64,000 nucleotides of DNA. It comes from Actinomycetota bacterium (GTDB lineage: Bacteria; Actinomycetota; Thermoleophilia; Solirubrobacterales; 70-9). Positions 42,896 to 51,631 of the stretch are shown in pieces. Location: the NCBI GenBank assembly GCA_018268675.1, contig JAFDWB010000032.1:62001-126000 (forward strand), read 5' to 3'. The notes below the pieces were generated by a model. The model was not told the DNA's origin and made no database searches. It saw only the letters and a program-made list of their open reading frames with translations. Numbering within the stretch: the first letter of the stretch is position 1; every line of letters begins with the position of its first letter. The translations under genes were made by a program, and so were the position numbers.

Positions 42896-43201
42896 CGACG
42901 ACCTGGATCGTGATCGCCGCGGTCGCGGTCCTCACCGCCCTGCTGCGCGGGGCGGGGGCGGTGCTGCTCGGCGAGCGCGAGCTGCCCACCCGCCTGCTGG
43001 CCGTCTTCGCCTGCCTCCCGGTCCCGCTGCTCGCCTCGCTGGTTGGTGGTGGAGACGGTCACCAGCGGCCGCCACCTGGTCGTCGACGCGCGGCTCGCCG
43101 GGCTCGCGGCCGCCGTGGTGGCGGTGGCGCTGCGGGCCCGCCTGGTCGTCGTGATCGTCGTCGCCGCGGCGGCCGCCGCCTGCGTGCGCGCCGTCGCCTG
43201 A
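42892..43201 (+). pseudogene. azlD: AzlD-family exporter subunit, frameshifted
   Basis: The ATG at 42892 overlaps the azlC stop. The first 50 codons read as AzlD (IVIAAVAVLTALLRGAGAVL, ELPTRLLAVFACLPVPLLAS). At 43041-43050 the sequence GGTTGGTGGT appears to carry one extra T; removing it gives LVVVETVTSGRHLVVDARLA, GLAAAVVAVALR and a normal end at TGA 43199-43201. The length, 310 bp, is one base over a multiple of three. Either a true frameshift mutation or a single-base assembly error. Confidence 0.75.
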
Positions 43202-43239
43202 GGCGGGAGCGCCCGCCGCTCGGTGGCGCCGGCCGCCGC

Positions 43240-43923
43240 TCAAGGCAGCAGCCGTCGGGGCCGCACCCGCAGCCAGCGCATGCACGGCCGGAAGGCCTCC
43301 GCCCGGGCGACCCCGCACTGCATCCCGCGGAAGAGCTCCGTCGCGCGGTGCTGCTCGATCTCCAGCGGCTCGAGCTGGCTTGCGTGGCAGGCGACCATGT
43401 CGCGTTTCACCGCGAGGACCGGGGTGATGTCGACCCATTCGGTCGGCTCGAACTCCAGCCCTGCCTCCGATTCCATGTAGATGATCGGGATGTGTTCACG
43501 CAGCGCCGGGTGGGCGGCCTCGCGGATCGGGTTGGCGGCGCCGTGGGTGGCATCGAGGACGAGCCGGGAGAGCCCGCGGTGATCGGGGTGGTAGTCGGCT
43601 TCGGGGTGCGTGATGACGAGGTCGGGCGCGCACTCGCGGATGAAGTCCTCGAGCACCTGCCGCTGCTCGGGGTCCTCGGCGCGGATCGTCCCGTCCCGCC
43701 AGCCGAGGGTCGCGTGCTGCGCCCCGGCACGCTCGGCCGCGCGCCGCGCCTCGCGCGTCCGCTGGTCCCCCAGTTGGCCGGGGTCGCGGCCCGGGACGCC
43801 GAGGTTGCCGACCGACGCGTGGCACATCACCACCTCGTCGCCGCGGGCGGCGAACAGGGCCAGGGTGCCGCCGCAGAACACCTCCAGGTCGTCGGGATGG
43901 GCGCCGAGGCCGAGGACCTTCAT
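43240..43923 (-). CDS. PIG-L family N-acetyl sugar deacetylase
   Basis: A 227-aa protein with the zinc-site signature VLGLGAHPDDLEVFCGG near the N-terminus and the second-shell motif THPEADYHPDHRG. Members deacetylate GlcNAc-type substrates (mycothiol, bacillithiol or glycan precursors). It overlaps the GH4 gene start by 4 bp, so the two are coupled and the substrate probably derives from an N-acetylated glycoside. No signal peptide. Confidence 0.9.
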   Translation of the reverse strand: MKVLGLGAHPDDLEVFCGGTLALFAARGDEVVMCHASVGNLGVPGRDPGQLGDQRTREARRAAERAGAQHATLGWRDGTIRAEDPEQRQVLEDFIRECAPDLVITHPEADYHPDHRGLSRLVLDATHGAANPIREAAHPALREHIPIIYMESEAGLEFEPTEWVDITPVLAVKRDMVACHASQLEPLEIEQHRATELFRGMQCGVARAEAFRPCMRWLRVRPRRLLP

Positions 43924-45311
43924 CGCACCCCCCCGAGCATCGGCGCCGAGGCGGTCCCGGCCGTGCCGCCCGCCTCGTCGAACGGCATCAGCGCGCCGTG
44001 CTCACGCACCAGATCGTCGAGCAGGGTGCCGTTGGCGGCGAACCGCTCGCCGGTGACCGGATCGAGCAGCAGCGACTGCAGCGCGGCGCGGCGATCGCCC
44101 TGGACCGCCGCCTCGACCACCAGGTCCTGGATCAGGATCTGCTGGTTCAGCAGCGCGACGACCCCGGCCGGGAGCCGCGGCATGTGCAGCGGGCGGATGC
44201 CGCCGGCGCCGACCACGGCCGGGACCTCGACCACGGCCCAGTCGGGCAGGCCCTGGATGCAGCCGTCGTTGACCACGTTCACCGCCAGCTCCAGCTGGTC
44301 GGTGCCGTCGAGGATCGCCGTGATCACGTCCACGGCCCGGTCGAGCTCGAACTCGTTCTCCCGGGCGAACAGGTCGGCCAGCTCCAGCCGGCCGGCGAGC
44401 GCGGCCTCGATCCGGCCGACGCGCTTCTCCCCGCGCCGGTCCCAGAACTCGAACGGCGGCGTCACGTCGGTCACCTCGGGAGCCCAGCCGAAGTACTCGC
44501 TGATGTGGAGATCGCCGCCGCTCGGATAGAGGCCGAACACGTCGGCGACCCGGCGCGAGAGCGGCGAGAACTCGGCCGGCATCTGCGCCAGCCGGCGGCG
44601 GAACCACGGGTACAGGTCGGCCCCCTCGGCGCGGTCCCAGATCCGCGTGATGAAGGTCAGGTGGTTGATCCCGCAGGCCTCCACCGCGAGCCGCTCGGCG
44701 ACCGCCGCCGCCTGCTCGATCTCCTCCGGGCTGCCCGCCGGCGCGTCGATCCAGCCGAGCGCCCGCCCCACCTCGTAATACGCGTTGCCGATCTGGTGGC
44801 ACATGCCGACCACCCGCGCGCCGGTGTGCCGCACGGCAGCCAGGCAGACCCTGCTCATCGGGTTCGTGTAATTGAGCACCAGCGCGTCGCTCGCGAGCTC
44901 GACCACGTCCCGGCAGATGTCGACGACCATCGGGACGGTGCGCAGCGAGTGGGCGAGGCCGCCCGGACCGCCGTTCTCCGCGTAGGAGTTCGGCACGCCG
45001 CTGGCCCGGATCGCGTCCCAGTCGCGCCGCCAGGCGGGGTAGCGATCCACCTCGACCGAGACGATCACGAAGTCGGCGTCGGGCAGCGCCTCGCGTCGAT
45101 CGGTGTAGGTCTCGACCTCGAGCTCCGCCTCGAGCTCCTCGCAGGCGCGACGGGTGAGCTCGGCCATCGACCCGAGGGCGGCCTCGTCGATGTCGACGAG
45201 CGCGAGCACCGACCCGCGCAACCGGTCGCGGGCCGCGAGCACCGCGGCGACCGTGTCGACGCCGAACGAGGAGCTGCCGGCTCCGATCAGGACGATCTTC
45301 GCCTCCGCCAT
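43920..45311 (-). CDS. GH4-family glycosidase (NAD/Mn-dependent)
   Basis: A 463-aa protein of glycoside hydrolase family 4. The N-terminal NAD loop reads IVLIGAGSSSFG. The family motif LVLNYTNPMSRV, the metal-site cysteine region GMCHQIGN and the following CGINHLTFI are present. These enzymes cleave glycosides by transient oxidation at C3, with NAD and Mn. Whether it acts on alpha- or beta-linked, phosphorylated or free substrates is not readable. It sits between a cupin and a PIG-L gene, all overlapping. The start overlaps the cupin stop (TGATG). Confidence 0.92.
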   Translation of the reverse strand: MAEAKIVLIGAGSSSFGVDTVAAVLAARDRLRGSVLALVDIDEAALGSMAELTRRACEELEAELEVETYTDRREALPDADFVIVSVEVDRYPAWRRDWDAIRASGVPNSYAENGGPGGLAHSLRTVPMVVDICRDVVELASDALVLNYTNPMSRVCLAAVRHTGARVVGMCHQIGNAYYEVGRALGWIDAPAGSPEEIEQAAAVAERLAVEACGINHLTFITRIWDRAEGADLYPWFRRRLAQMPAEFSPLSRRVADVFGLYPSGGDLHISEYFGWAPEVTDVTPPFEFWDRRGEKRVGRIEAALAGRLELADLFARENEFELDRAVDVITAILDGTDQLELAVNVVNDGCIQGLPDWAVVEVPAVVGAGGIRPLHMPRLPAGVVALLNQQILIQDLVVEAAVQGDRRAALQSLLLDPVTGERFAANGTLLDDLVREHGALMPFDEAGGTAGTASAPMLGGVR

Positions 45312-45694
45312 CAGGCCCCCTCGACGTCGGCGAACTGCGGGCGACCGAGGCTCGGCGCGATCGACCAGGTCATCCGCGCCTGGTCCGGGCCGGGGTTGAA
45401 GACGACGTGCGGGACACCCTCGTCGATCTTCACCGCGTCGCCGGCGTCGAGCTGGACGAACTCCCGGTCGGCGCCGTCGCCGAACTGGAGGACGATCTGG
45501 CCTTCGGTGCAATAGCCGATCTCGTGGGCCCCGGCGTGGCCCGGGTCCCATCCCGAGGACTGCCCCGGCGCCAAGGTCGAGGCGGAGAAGAGGATCTTGT
45601 CGGTGGTGAAGTAGCGCAACACCATCTCACCGCCGTCGATGAACACCTTGGTGTCCTGCCGACGGCGAATCTCGTAGCCGTTCGAGTTGTCCAC
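45311..45694 (-). CDS. Small cupin protein
   Basis: A 127-aa single-domain cupin. The first motif is GWDPGHAGAHEIGYCTEGQI and the second DAVKIDEGVPHVVFNPG; metal-ligand His and Glu positions are present (H-x-H replaced by H-E). It may be a sugar isomerase-like or storage/sensor protein. It starts the catabolic stretch ending in PIG-L, 26 bp after the permease gene stop. Confidence 0.82.
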   Translation of the reverse strand: MDNSNGYEIRRRQDTKVFIDGGEMVLRYFTTDKILFSASTLAPGQSSGWDPGHAGAHEIGYCTEGQIVLQFGDGADREFVQLDAGDAVKIDEGVPHVVFNPGPDQARMTWSIAPSLGRPQFADVEGA

Positions 45695-45720
45695 TGCGTG
45701 GTCTCCTTTCGTCGCGGTCG

Positions 45721-46716
45721 CTAGGTCCGCGTTCGTGGGTCAAGGGCTCCCTGCGCGATGTCGATCAGGGTGTTCATCGTCACCGCGACGATCGCGGCGA
45801 AGGTGATCGCGCCGCTGGCGACGGCGTAGTCGAGGTTGCTGATCGCCTGGTAGGTCACATAGCCGAGGCCGGGCAGGGCGAAGACGTTCTCGACGAAGAG
45901 GACCCCGCCGAGGGCGACGCCGACGTCGAGGCCGATCAGCGTGACCACGATCGGCGCCATGTTCTTCGACATGTGGGTCGCGATCAGCCGGCGCCGCCGC
46001 ACTCCCTTCGCCAGCGCGGTGCGCACGTAGTCCTGCCCGAGGTTCTCCATCGTCAGCGCGCGGATGTAGCGCACGTAGAGGGCGGCGGTGATGCAGGCGA
46101 TCGACATCGCCGGCAGGATCAGGTGGCGCAGCCATTCGAACGGGTCGGTCGTGATGCTGACGTAGCCGTCGACCGGGAATATCGTCACCGGTTCAGGCAG
46201 GGTGAAGAACAGGAACTGCCCGACCGCCGGCTGGTAGGCGAACAGGTAGTTCAGCATCGGCGCGAGGAGGAACACCGGCACCGAGATGCCGAGGACGACC
46301 AAGACGCGGATGCCGTAGTCGCTGATGCCCCCCGCGTGCAGCCCGGCCAGCAGCCCGAACGGGATCGAGATCAGCAGCCACAGGATCACCGCGACGAGGA
46401 CCAGCGAGGCGGTCGTCTCCAGCGCCGGGAGGAGGATCGAGATCACCGAACGGTGTTGGTAGTAGGAGTACCCGAAATCCCCGTGCAGCAGGTTCCACAT
46501 GTAGTTGAGGTACTGGACGATGTAAGGCCGGTTGGTCCCCAACCGTTCGGACACCTGCTGGATCACGGCCGGTGACGCGTTCTTGCCGGCCACCCGCGCC
46601 GCCGGGCTCGCCCCGGTCAGGTCCGCGATCAGGAAGAACAGGACCCAGGCGATGGTCGAGACCAGGATCACCTGGATGATCCCGGCGCCGATCCGCTTGG
46701 CGACGTACTGCTTCAC
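45721..46716 (-). CDS. ABC permease, dipeptide/oligopeptide type (DppB-like)
   Basis: A 331-aa inner-membrane subunit with about six helices. Features of the DppB/OppB group: VLFFLIADLTGASPAARVAG, TNRPYIVQYLNYMWNLLHGD, FGYSYYQHRSV, LILPAMSIACITAALYVRYI and the EAA-like loop GQDYVRTALAKGVRRRRLIA. It pairs with the DppC-like gene, whose stop it overlaps by 4 bp. Transported molecules in the family include peptides, nickel chelates and glycosides; the neighbouring glycosidases favour a sugar conjugate. Confidence 0.9.
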   Translation of the reverse strand: MKQYVAKRIGAGIIQVILVSTIAWVLFFLIADLTGASPAARVAGKNASPAVIQQVSERLGTNRPYIVQYLNYMWNLLHGDFGYSYYQHRSVISILLPALETTASLVLVAVILWLLISIPFGLLAGLHAGGISDYGIRVLVVLGISVPVFLLAPMLNYLFAYQPAVGQFLFFTLPEPVTIFPVDGYVSITTDPFEWLRHLILPAMSIACITAALYVRYIRALTMENLGQDYVRTALAKGVRRRRLIATHMSKNMAPIVVTLIGLDVGVALGGVLFVENVFALPGLGYVTYQAISNLDYAVASGAITFAAIVAVTMNTLIDIAQGALDPRTRT

Positions 46717-47738
46717 AGGTAGCTGTCCCGGTGGTCGAGGGCGTCGCGCAGCCCGTCGCCGAGGAGGTTCAGGGTGAGGACGACGATGACGAGGCAGGCG
46801 CCGGGCACGATCGCCAGCCAGAGATCGATCTGGTAATAGCCGGAGCCGACCGCGTCGGAGAGCATCTGGCCCCAGGTGGCGGTGGGCGGCGGCACGCCCA
46901 GGCCGAGGTAGGAGAGGCCGGCCTCGAAGAGCACGTTGGCCGCCACCACCGAGGTCCCGGCGATCAGCATCGGCGAGTAGAGGCGGGGGAGGATGTGCCG
47001 GAAGAGGATCCGCGGCACCGAGGCCCCGACCGAGGTCGCCGCCTCGATGTACTGGAGGTTGCGCACGCCGATCGTGACGCTGCGGACGATCCGCGCCGGG
47101 TAGTACCAGCCGAAGATCGAGATCACGAGGATCACGTTGAGCATCCCCGGCCCGAGGGCGAGCGCCAGGCCGACGCCGAGCAGCAGCGTCGGGAACGCCA
47201 ACGTGGCCTCGATCGCGCGCGAGATCACGGCGTCGGTGAAGCCGCCGAAATACCCGGCCGTGACGCCGAGCGCGATCCCGCCGAGGATCGCGAGGATGGC
47301 GCCGCCGACCGCGATCGTGAAGGACGTGCGGAGCCCGTAGAGCGCCCGCACCAGCTGGTCGCGGCCGAGCAGGTCGGCGCCCAGCACGAACAGTTGCCCG
47401 TTCGGGTCATGGGCGGTGCCGGCGGCGTTGTAGGTCCGTTCGAAGGCGCCGATCGGAACCCCTTCCGGGTTCAGCGCGTTGTTGTACTGCCGGTTCGGCG
47501 GATGTCCGGTGATCGACGCCGCGAGCGGTCCGCCGACCACCGCGAGGACCAGCAGGAGCAAGGTCACCGCCCCGGCGCAGGTGACGAGGCGGTTGCGGCG
47601 GAGCACCGCCCGGAGCCCTGAGCTCCGGGCGGTGCGCTCCGGCACCTCGGTGATGCCGACCGCGAGGTCGACGGACTCCTCGGCGGCCAGGCCGGGCGTG
47701 GCTCCGGAGGCCGCCTGTGCGTCCGGAGTCCGACTCAT
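46713..47738 (-). CDS. ABC permease, dipeptide/oligopeptide type (DppC-like)
   Basis: A 341-aa partner permease. After a cytoplasmic N-terminus (about 45 residues, AEESVDLAVGITEVPERTAR) comes a first helix (LLLLVLAVVGGPLAASITGH), an extracytoplasmic loop FVLGADLLGRDQLVRALYGL, and further helices with the EAA loop LQYIEAATSVGASVPRILFR. The long periplasmic loop with GADLLGRD is the DppC/OppC hallmark. It lies downstream of the binding-protein gene and is coupled to the DppB-like gene. Confidence 0.9.
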   Translation of the reverse strand: MSRTPDAQAASGATPGLAAEESVDLAVGITEVPERTARSSGLRAVLRRNRLVTCAGAVTLLLLVLAVVGGPLAASITGHPPNRQYNNALNPEGVPIGAFERTYNAAGTAHDPNGQLFVLGADLLGRDQLVRALYGLRTSFTIAVGGAILAILGGIALGVTAGYFGGFTDAVISRAIEATLAFPTLLLGVGLALALGPGMLNVILVISIFGWYYPARIVRSVTIGVRNLQYIEAATSVGASVPRILFRHILPRLYSPMLIAGTSVVAANVLFEAGLSYLGLGVPPPTATWGQMLSDAVGSGYYQIDLWLAIVPGACLVIVVLTLNLLGDGLRDALDHRDSYL

Positions 47739-47802
47739 GTCGCGCCGCGCGGGCCCGCCTGGTCGCGCGCGGAGCCCGACCTGTGGGTCGGCCCGGGCCG
47801 GG

Positions 47803-49491
47803 TCACTTCATCCCCAGACTCGTCAGGAGCGGCATGCTGGCTGCGCCCTGCCAGGCGAAGCCGGTCACGTTCGGAGCAGTCGCCTGGGTGGAGACTTGCA
47901 TGAAGATCGGTGCCCAGGGAGCGTAGTTTTCCTGGACTTCCTTGGCAAGTTCCTGATAGGCCACTTCGCGCGCCTTGCCGCTCTTTTCCTCCGCCGCCTT
48001 GAACGCCGGGATCATGCTCGCGACGTTGAAGTGCGCGTGGTCCGAACTGCTGGTGATCAACCGCGGGTCGACGAGCTGCATGAAGTCGCCGCCGTCGGGA
48101 TAGTCCTGCGTCCAGGCGCCGAAGCCGGCCGGAGCGTGGTGCGCGCGGACCGACGTGTACGCGGAGGTCACCGTGGTCGACGCCACGTGGACGTTGAGCT
48201 TGATCCCGATCGGTTCGAGGTCCTGCTGGATGACCTGCGCGACGAGCGGCAGGTTGGTGAGGTCCGGCGTGTAGATGGTCGTGCTCACCGGCAGCGAGAT
48301 GCCCGATTCCTTCATCAGCTGCTTTGCCTTGGCGAGGTCCGGTTCGCTCGGGTAGAGCGCCTTGGAGCTGCCGGCGAGGGCCGGCGGGATCATCTGGTCC
48401 CAGCTCTGGGCGGCGTCGGCGCCGCCGCTGACCTTGACCAGCTGGTTGCGATCCAGCGCGTAGTTGACCGCCTTGCGCACGTCGACGTTGTTGAACGGGG
48501 CCACGTCGTTGTTCATCCACATGTAGATCAGCGTCGAGGTGACGTTGGAGAAGACGTGGCCGGCCAGCGTCGGGTCGTGCCTGGCGAGCAGCGCGTCCGA
48601 GGACGGCAGGCTCTCCACCGTGGTGGCGAGCTGCCCGAGTTTGATTTTCGTCAGCGCCTGCGTCTGGTCGAGCGCCAGGTCGAAGATGATCTTCCCGGCG
48701 ACCCCCCTCGGCCCGAGGGCAGGGTTGAAGTGCGGGTTGCGCACGAGCACGAGCTGCTGGGTGGGCTGGTAGGACTGGATCATGTAGGGCCCGCTGGCGG
48801 GCAGGTCACCGCTTTCGTCCGGCTTCAGCGTGGTGCCGCGCGGAACCGGGCAGGTGTACATCTGCGAGAGGCTCTGCAGGAAGGCACCGTTCTTTTCGGT
48901 CAGGTGGATGGTCAGCGTGTTGCCCTTGGCTTCCACGCCGGTGACTTCGTTCGCCTTGCCTTCGATCACCGCCTGCGCACCTTCGATCTGCGGCAGGAAG
49001 GCGCCGGGGTTGACTTTGTAGAGGCGGTAGAAGGTGTACTTGACGTCCGCCGCGGTCAGCGGCTTGCCGTTCGAGAACTGGAGGCCCGGGCGGATCTTGA
49101 AGGTGTAGGTCCGGCCGTCGCTGGAGACCGTCGGCATCTTTTCCGCGAGCCCCGGCGCCAGTTCTTCGCCCGCCTTGCCGCTCTTGTTCGGGTACCAGAC
49201 CAAAGGCACGCAGGTCAGTCGCGCCACCGCCCAGGAGGTGGTCGAGTCCCAGAGGTTGGTGTCGATCGATTCGAAGAGGTCTTCGTGGTAGACGCCGACC
49301 GTCAGGGTCGGGTTCGGGACCGATTCGGCCGCTTCTTCGGAGCCGCTGGGGACGCTGGACGCGGTGGATGAGCCGCTTCCGCAGGCGCTGACCGACAGGG
49401 TGACGGCGACACCCACCGCCAGCGCCGTGGCCACCCGCCAGAGGCGACTGGGGCTGTTGAGACCGATGAGTGTGCGCAGCTTTTCGAGCAT
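47803..49491 (-). CDS. ABC substrate-binding lipoprotein, SBP_bac_5 family (DppA-like)
   Basis: A 562-aa binding protein. Signal segment VATALAVGVAVTLSVSACGS contains the lipobox. The mature part carries family features: YTFKIRPGLQFSNGKPLTAA, ADVKYTFYRL, DVRKAVNYALDRNQLVK and IGIKLNVHVASTTV. The ATG at 49491 has a GGGAGAAGG site; an upstream start would overlap operator O2. First gene of the unit dppA-like, dppC-like, dppB-like, cupin, GH4, PIG-L, which is expected to be induced by substrate through the LacI operator. Confidence 0.92.
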   Translation of the reverse strand: MLEKLRTLIGLNSPSRLWRVATALAVGVAVTLSVSACGSGSSTASSVPSGSEEAAESVPNPTLTVGVYHEDLFESIDTNLWDSTTSWAVARLTCVPLVWYPNKSGKAGEELAPGLAEKMPTVSSDGRTYTFKIRPGLQFSNGKPLTAADVKYTFYRLYKVNPGAFLPQIEGAQAVIEGKANEVTGVEAKGNTLTIHLTEKNGAFLQSLSQMYTCPVPRGTTLKPDESGDLPASGPYMIQSYQPTQQLVLVRNPHFNPALGPRGVAGKIIFDLALDQTQALTKIKLGQLATTVESLPSSDALLARHDPTLAGHVFSNVTSTLIYMWMNNDVAPFNNVDVRKAVNYALDRNQLVKVSGGADAAQSWDQMIPPALAGSSKALYPSEPDLAKAKQLMKESGISLPVSTTIYTPDLTNLPLVAQVIQQDLEPIGIKLNVHVASTTVTSAYTSVRAHHAPAGFGAWTQDYPDGGDFMQLVDPRLITSSSDHAHFNVASMIPAFKAAEEKSGKAREVAYQELAKEVQENYAPWAPIFMQVSTQATAPNVTGFAWQGAASMPLLTSLGMK

Positions 49492-49526
49492 GCCTTCTCC
49501 CGAGGGGGTATCGTTGGGTCCGGACA

Positions 49527-49538
49527 GAAACCGGTTTC
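49527..49538. promoter_or_regulatory. LacI-type operator O2
   Basis: GAAACCGGTTTC, a perfect 12-bp palindrome with central CG as in LacI/GalR operators. It lies between the binding-protein gene (starts 49491, leftward) and the metallo-hydrolase gene (starts 49578, rightward), so it can govern both directions. Confidence 0.75.
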
Positions 49539-49577
49539 CTGACGAACGTACCAACCGCCCTGACAGCTGTCAACGCC

Positions 49578-50558
49578 ATGACCGAATTCTCTTCCCCGAA
49601 CGTCGAAGCGGTGGGCGACGGGCTCTACCGCCTGCGCCAGCTCGACGGCGACCGCTGGATCAGCCAGTTCGCCCTGCTCGGGCCGGCGGCGACCCTGGTC
49701 GTGGACACCGGCCTCCCCGCGAGCCCGGCCGCCTCCCTGCTGCCCTTCCTCGAGGCGCACCGCCGCCTCTCCCCCGAGCGCCCGCTGCTCGTGCTCCTGA
49801 CCCATCCCGACAGCGACCACTGCGGCGGGACCGGCGCCCTGCTGGCCGCCGCGCCCTGGGCCGAGATCCACGCGCACGCCCGCGACGTGCCCCAGCTCGG
49901 CAGCGCCGCGCGGACGATCGCGAGCCGCTACCTCGCCCACGCCGAGGACGGGGTCGGGCCGGACGCCCGGGCGATCGCCCGCCTGCGCTCCCGGCTCGGC
50001 GGCGAGTTCCGGGTCGATCGCCGCCTCGAAGGCGAGGTCGCCATCTCCTTCGGCGACGGTCGCGAGGTCACGATCGTCGAGCTGCCGGGCCACAGCCGCG
50101 GGCACACCGGCGTCTGGCTCGCCGACCGGCGGGTCCTGATCGCCGCCGACGCGGTGATGGGCTTCGGCATCCCCGACCTCGACGGCGGGCTCAAGTTCGC
50201 GCCCCAGTTCTTCTCGCCGACCGCCTACCGGGCGACGGTCGCCCGGGTCGAGGCGCTGGCGCCGGAGACCCTCCTCTGCGCGCACGAGCCGACGATGACG
50301 GGCGCCGCGGTGCCGGCGTTCCTGGCCGACTCGCGGGATGCCGCCGCCGAGCTCGAGCGACTCACGTGGGCGGCGCTCGGGACCGTGGGCGCCCCGCTCG
50401 GGTCGATCTGCGAGGCGGTCCAGAGCGGCTACCCGCGGCCGCTCTCGTGCGGACCCGCCGACCTGGCGATGACGGTGGCGGGCATCCTCGAGGAGGGGAT
50501 CGCCGCCGGCGACGTGGACGCCTCGGAGGAGCGCCCGCGCAGGTTCCGCCGCGCCTGA
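49578..50558 (+). CDS. Metallo-beta-lactamase-fold hydrolase
   Basis: A 326-aa MBL-fold enzyme. The metal motif is LVLLTHPDSDHCGGTG, with VVDTGLP upstream and VELPGHSRGHTGVWLADRRV as the second histidine site, then IAADAVMG. The active-site set is consistent with a lactonase or esterase. The ATG at 49578 begins MTEFSSPNVEAVGDGLYRLR, a normal family start; longer in-frame starts would run into O2. It faces the ATPase genes end on, with a hairpin covering both stops. Confidence 0.88.
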   Translation: MTEFSSPNVEAVGDGLYRLRQLDGDRWISQFALLGPAATLVVDTGLPASPAASLLPFLEAHRRLSPERPLLVLLTHPDSDHCGGTGALLAAAPWAEIHAHARDVPQLGSAARTIASRYLAHAEDGVGPDARAIARLRSRLGGEFRVDRRLEGEVAISFGDGREVTIVELPGHSRGHTGVWLADRRVLIAADAVMGFGIPDLDGGLKFAPQFFSPTAYRATVARVEALAPETLLCAHEPTMTGAAVPAFLADSRDAAAELERLTWAALGTVGAPLGSICEAVQSGYPRPLSCGPADLAMTVAGILEEGIAAGDVDASEERPRRFRRA

Positions 50559-50588
50559 GCGCGAGCTTCGAGGCGAGGAGCTCAGGCG
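50552..50588. terminator. Bidirectional terminator hairpin containing both stop codons
   Basis: CGCCTGAGC (50552-50560) pairs with GCTCAGGCG (50580-50588), nine perfect base pairs around a 19-nt spacer. The stop of the hydrolase gene (50556-50558) and that of the ATPase gene (50582-50584) lie in opposite arms and pair with each other. Confidence 0.55.
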
Positions 50589-51631
50589 GAACGGACGGCG
50601 GGGTCCGGGTCCTTCCGAGAGCCGAGCTCGGAGGGGTCGCCGAGCGGCCAGCGCTCGACCGGGAAGTAGCAACGGGCCTCGTGTTCGGGCTCGAACTGGC
50701 GGGCGGGCGGATCCTCGGCGCCGCAGATCTCGGCCGCGCGGGGACAGCGGGGGTGAAAGCGGCAGGCTCCCGGCCGGTCGAGCGGGCTCGGGATCTCGCC
50801 CTCGAGGACGATCGGCTTGCGGGCCCGCGCCAGCTTCGGGTCGGCGATCGGGACCGCCGCCATCAGCGAGGCGGAATAGGGGTGGCGAGGGTGGCGATAG
50901 ACGTCCTCGCAACGCCCGCGCTCGGTGATCTGACCGAGGTACATCACGCAGATGCGGTCGGAGACGTGGCGCACGACGTCGAGGTCGTGCGCGATGAAGA
51001 TGTAGGTCAGCCCGAACTCGCCCTGGAGGTCGCTCAGCAGGTTGAGGATCTGGGCTTGCACCGAGACGTCCAGCGCGGTGACCGGCTCGTCGCAGACGAT
51101 CAGCTTCGGCTCGAGCGCGAGCGCGCGGGCGATGCCGATCCGCTGGCGCTGCCCCCCGGAGAACTCGTGCGGGTAGCGGTCGTGGTGCTCGGGGCGCAGC
51201 CCCACCCGGTCGAGCAGCTCCTCGACCCGGTGGCGGATCCCGCCCTCCGGCCGGCGCTTAAAGTTTTCCAGCGGTTCGGCGATGATGTCGCCGACGCGCA
51301 TGTGCGGGTTCAGCGACTCGTAGGGGTCCTGGAAGACCATCATGAGGTCGCTGCGCACGTCGCGCATCTCGCGCCGTGAAAGGTGGGTGATGTCGCGGCC
51401 CTCGAACTCGATCCGCCCCGACTCGACGTCGAGCAGGCGCATGATGCAGCGGGCGAGGGTCGACTTGCCGCAGCCCGATTCGCCGACGATCCCCAGGGTC
51501 TCCCCGGGCCGCACGTCGAAGCTGACCCCGTCGACCGCGCGCACGGTCCCGATCTCGCGGCCGAACACCGCGCCGCGTTTGACCGGGAAGTCCTTGACCA
51601 GGTCCTCGACGACCAGCAGCGGCTCGCTCAT
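50582..51631 (-). CDS. ABC ATPase, dipeptide/oligopeptide type (DppF-like)
   Basis: A 349-aa ATPase: Walker A GESGCGKS, Q-loop MMVFQDPYESLNPHMRVGDI, signature EFSGGQRQRIGIARALA, Walker B LIVCDEPVTALD and H-loop FIAHDLDVVRHVSD. The C-terminal oligopeptide-type extension with clustered cysteines ([20 protein letters not shown]) probably binds an iron-sulfur cluster or metal. It pairs with the DppD-like ATPase, overlapping it by 4 bp, and serves the permeases encoded at 45721-47738. Confidence 0.93.
   Translation of the reverse strand: MSEPLLVVEDLVKDFPVKRGAVFGREIGTVRAVDGVSFDVRPGETLGIVGESGCGKSTLARCIMRLLDVESGRIEFEGRDITHLSRREMRDVRSDLMMVFQDPYESLNPHMRVGDIIAEPLENFKRRPEGGIRHRVEELLDRVGLRPEHHDRYPHEFSGGQRQRIGIARALALEPKLIVCDEPVTALDVSVQAQILNLLSDLQGEFGLTYIFIAHDLDVVRHVSDRICVMYLGQITERGRCEDVYRHPRHPYSASLMAAVPIADPKLARARKPIVLEGEIPSPLDRPGACRFHPRCPRAAEICGAEDPPARQFEPEHEARCYFPVERWPLGDPSELGSRKDPDPAVRSA

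Noticed and set aside
45721-47738. Nickel or dipeptide transport by name
   Set aside because: The permeases belong to the Dpp/Opp/Nik group, but substrate cannot be read from sequence; glycosidase neighbours argue against a plain peptide or nickel importer.
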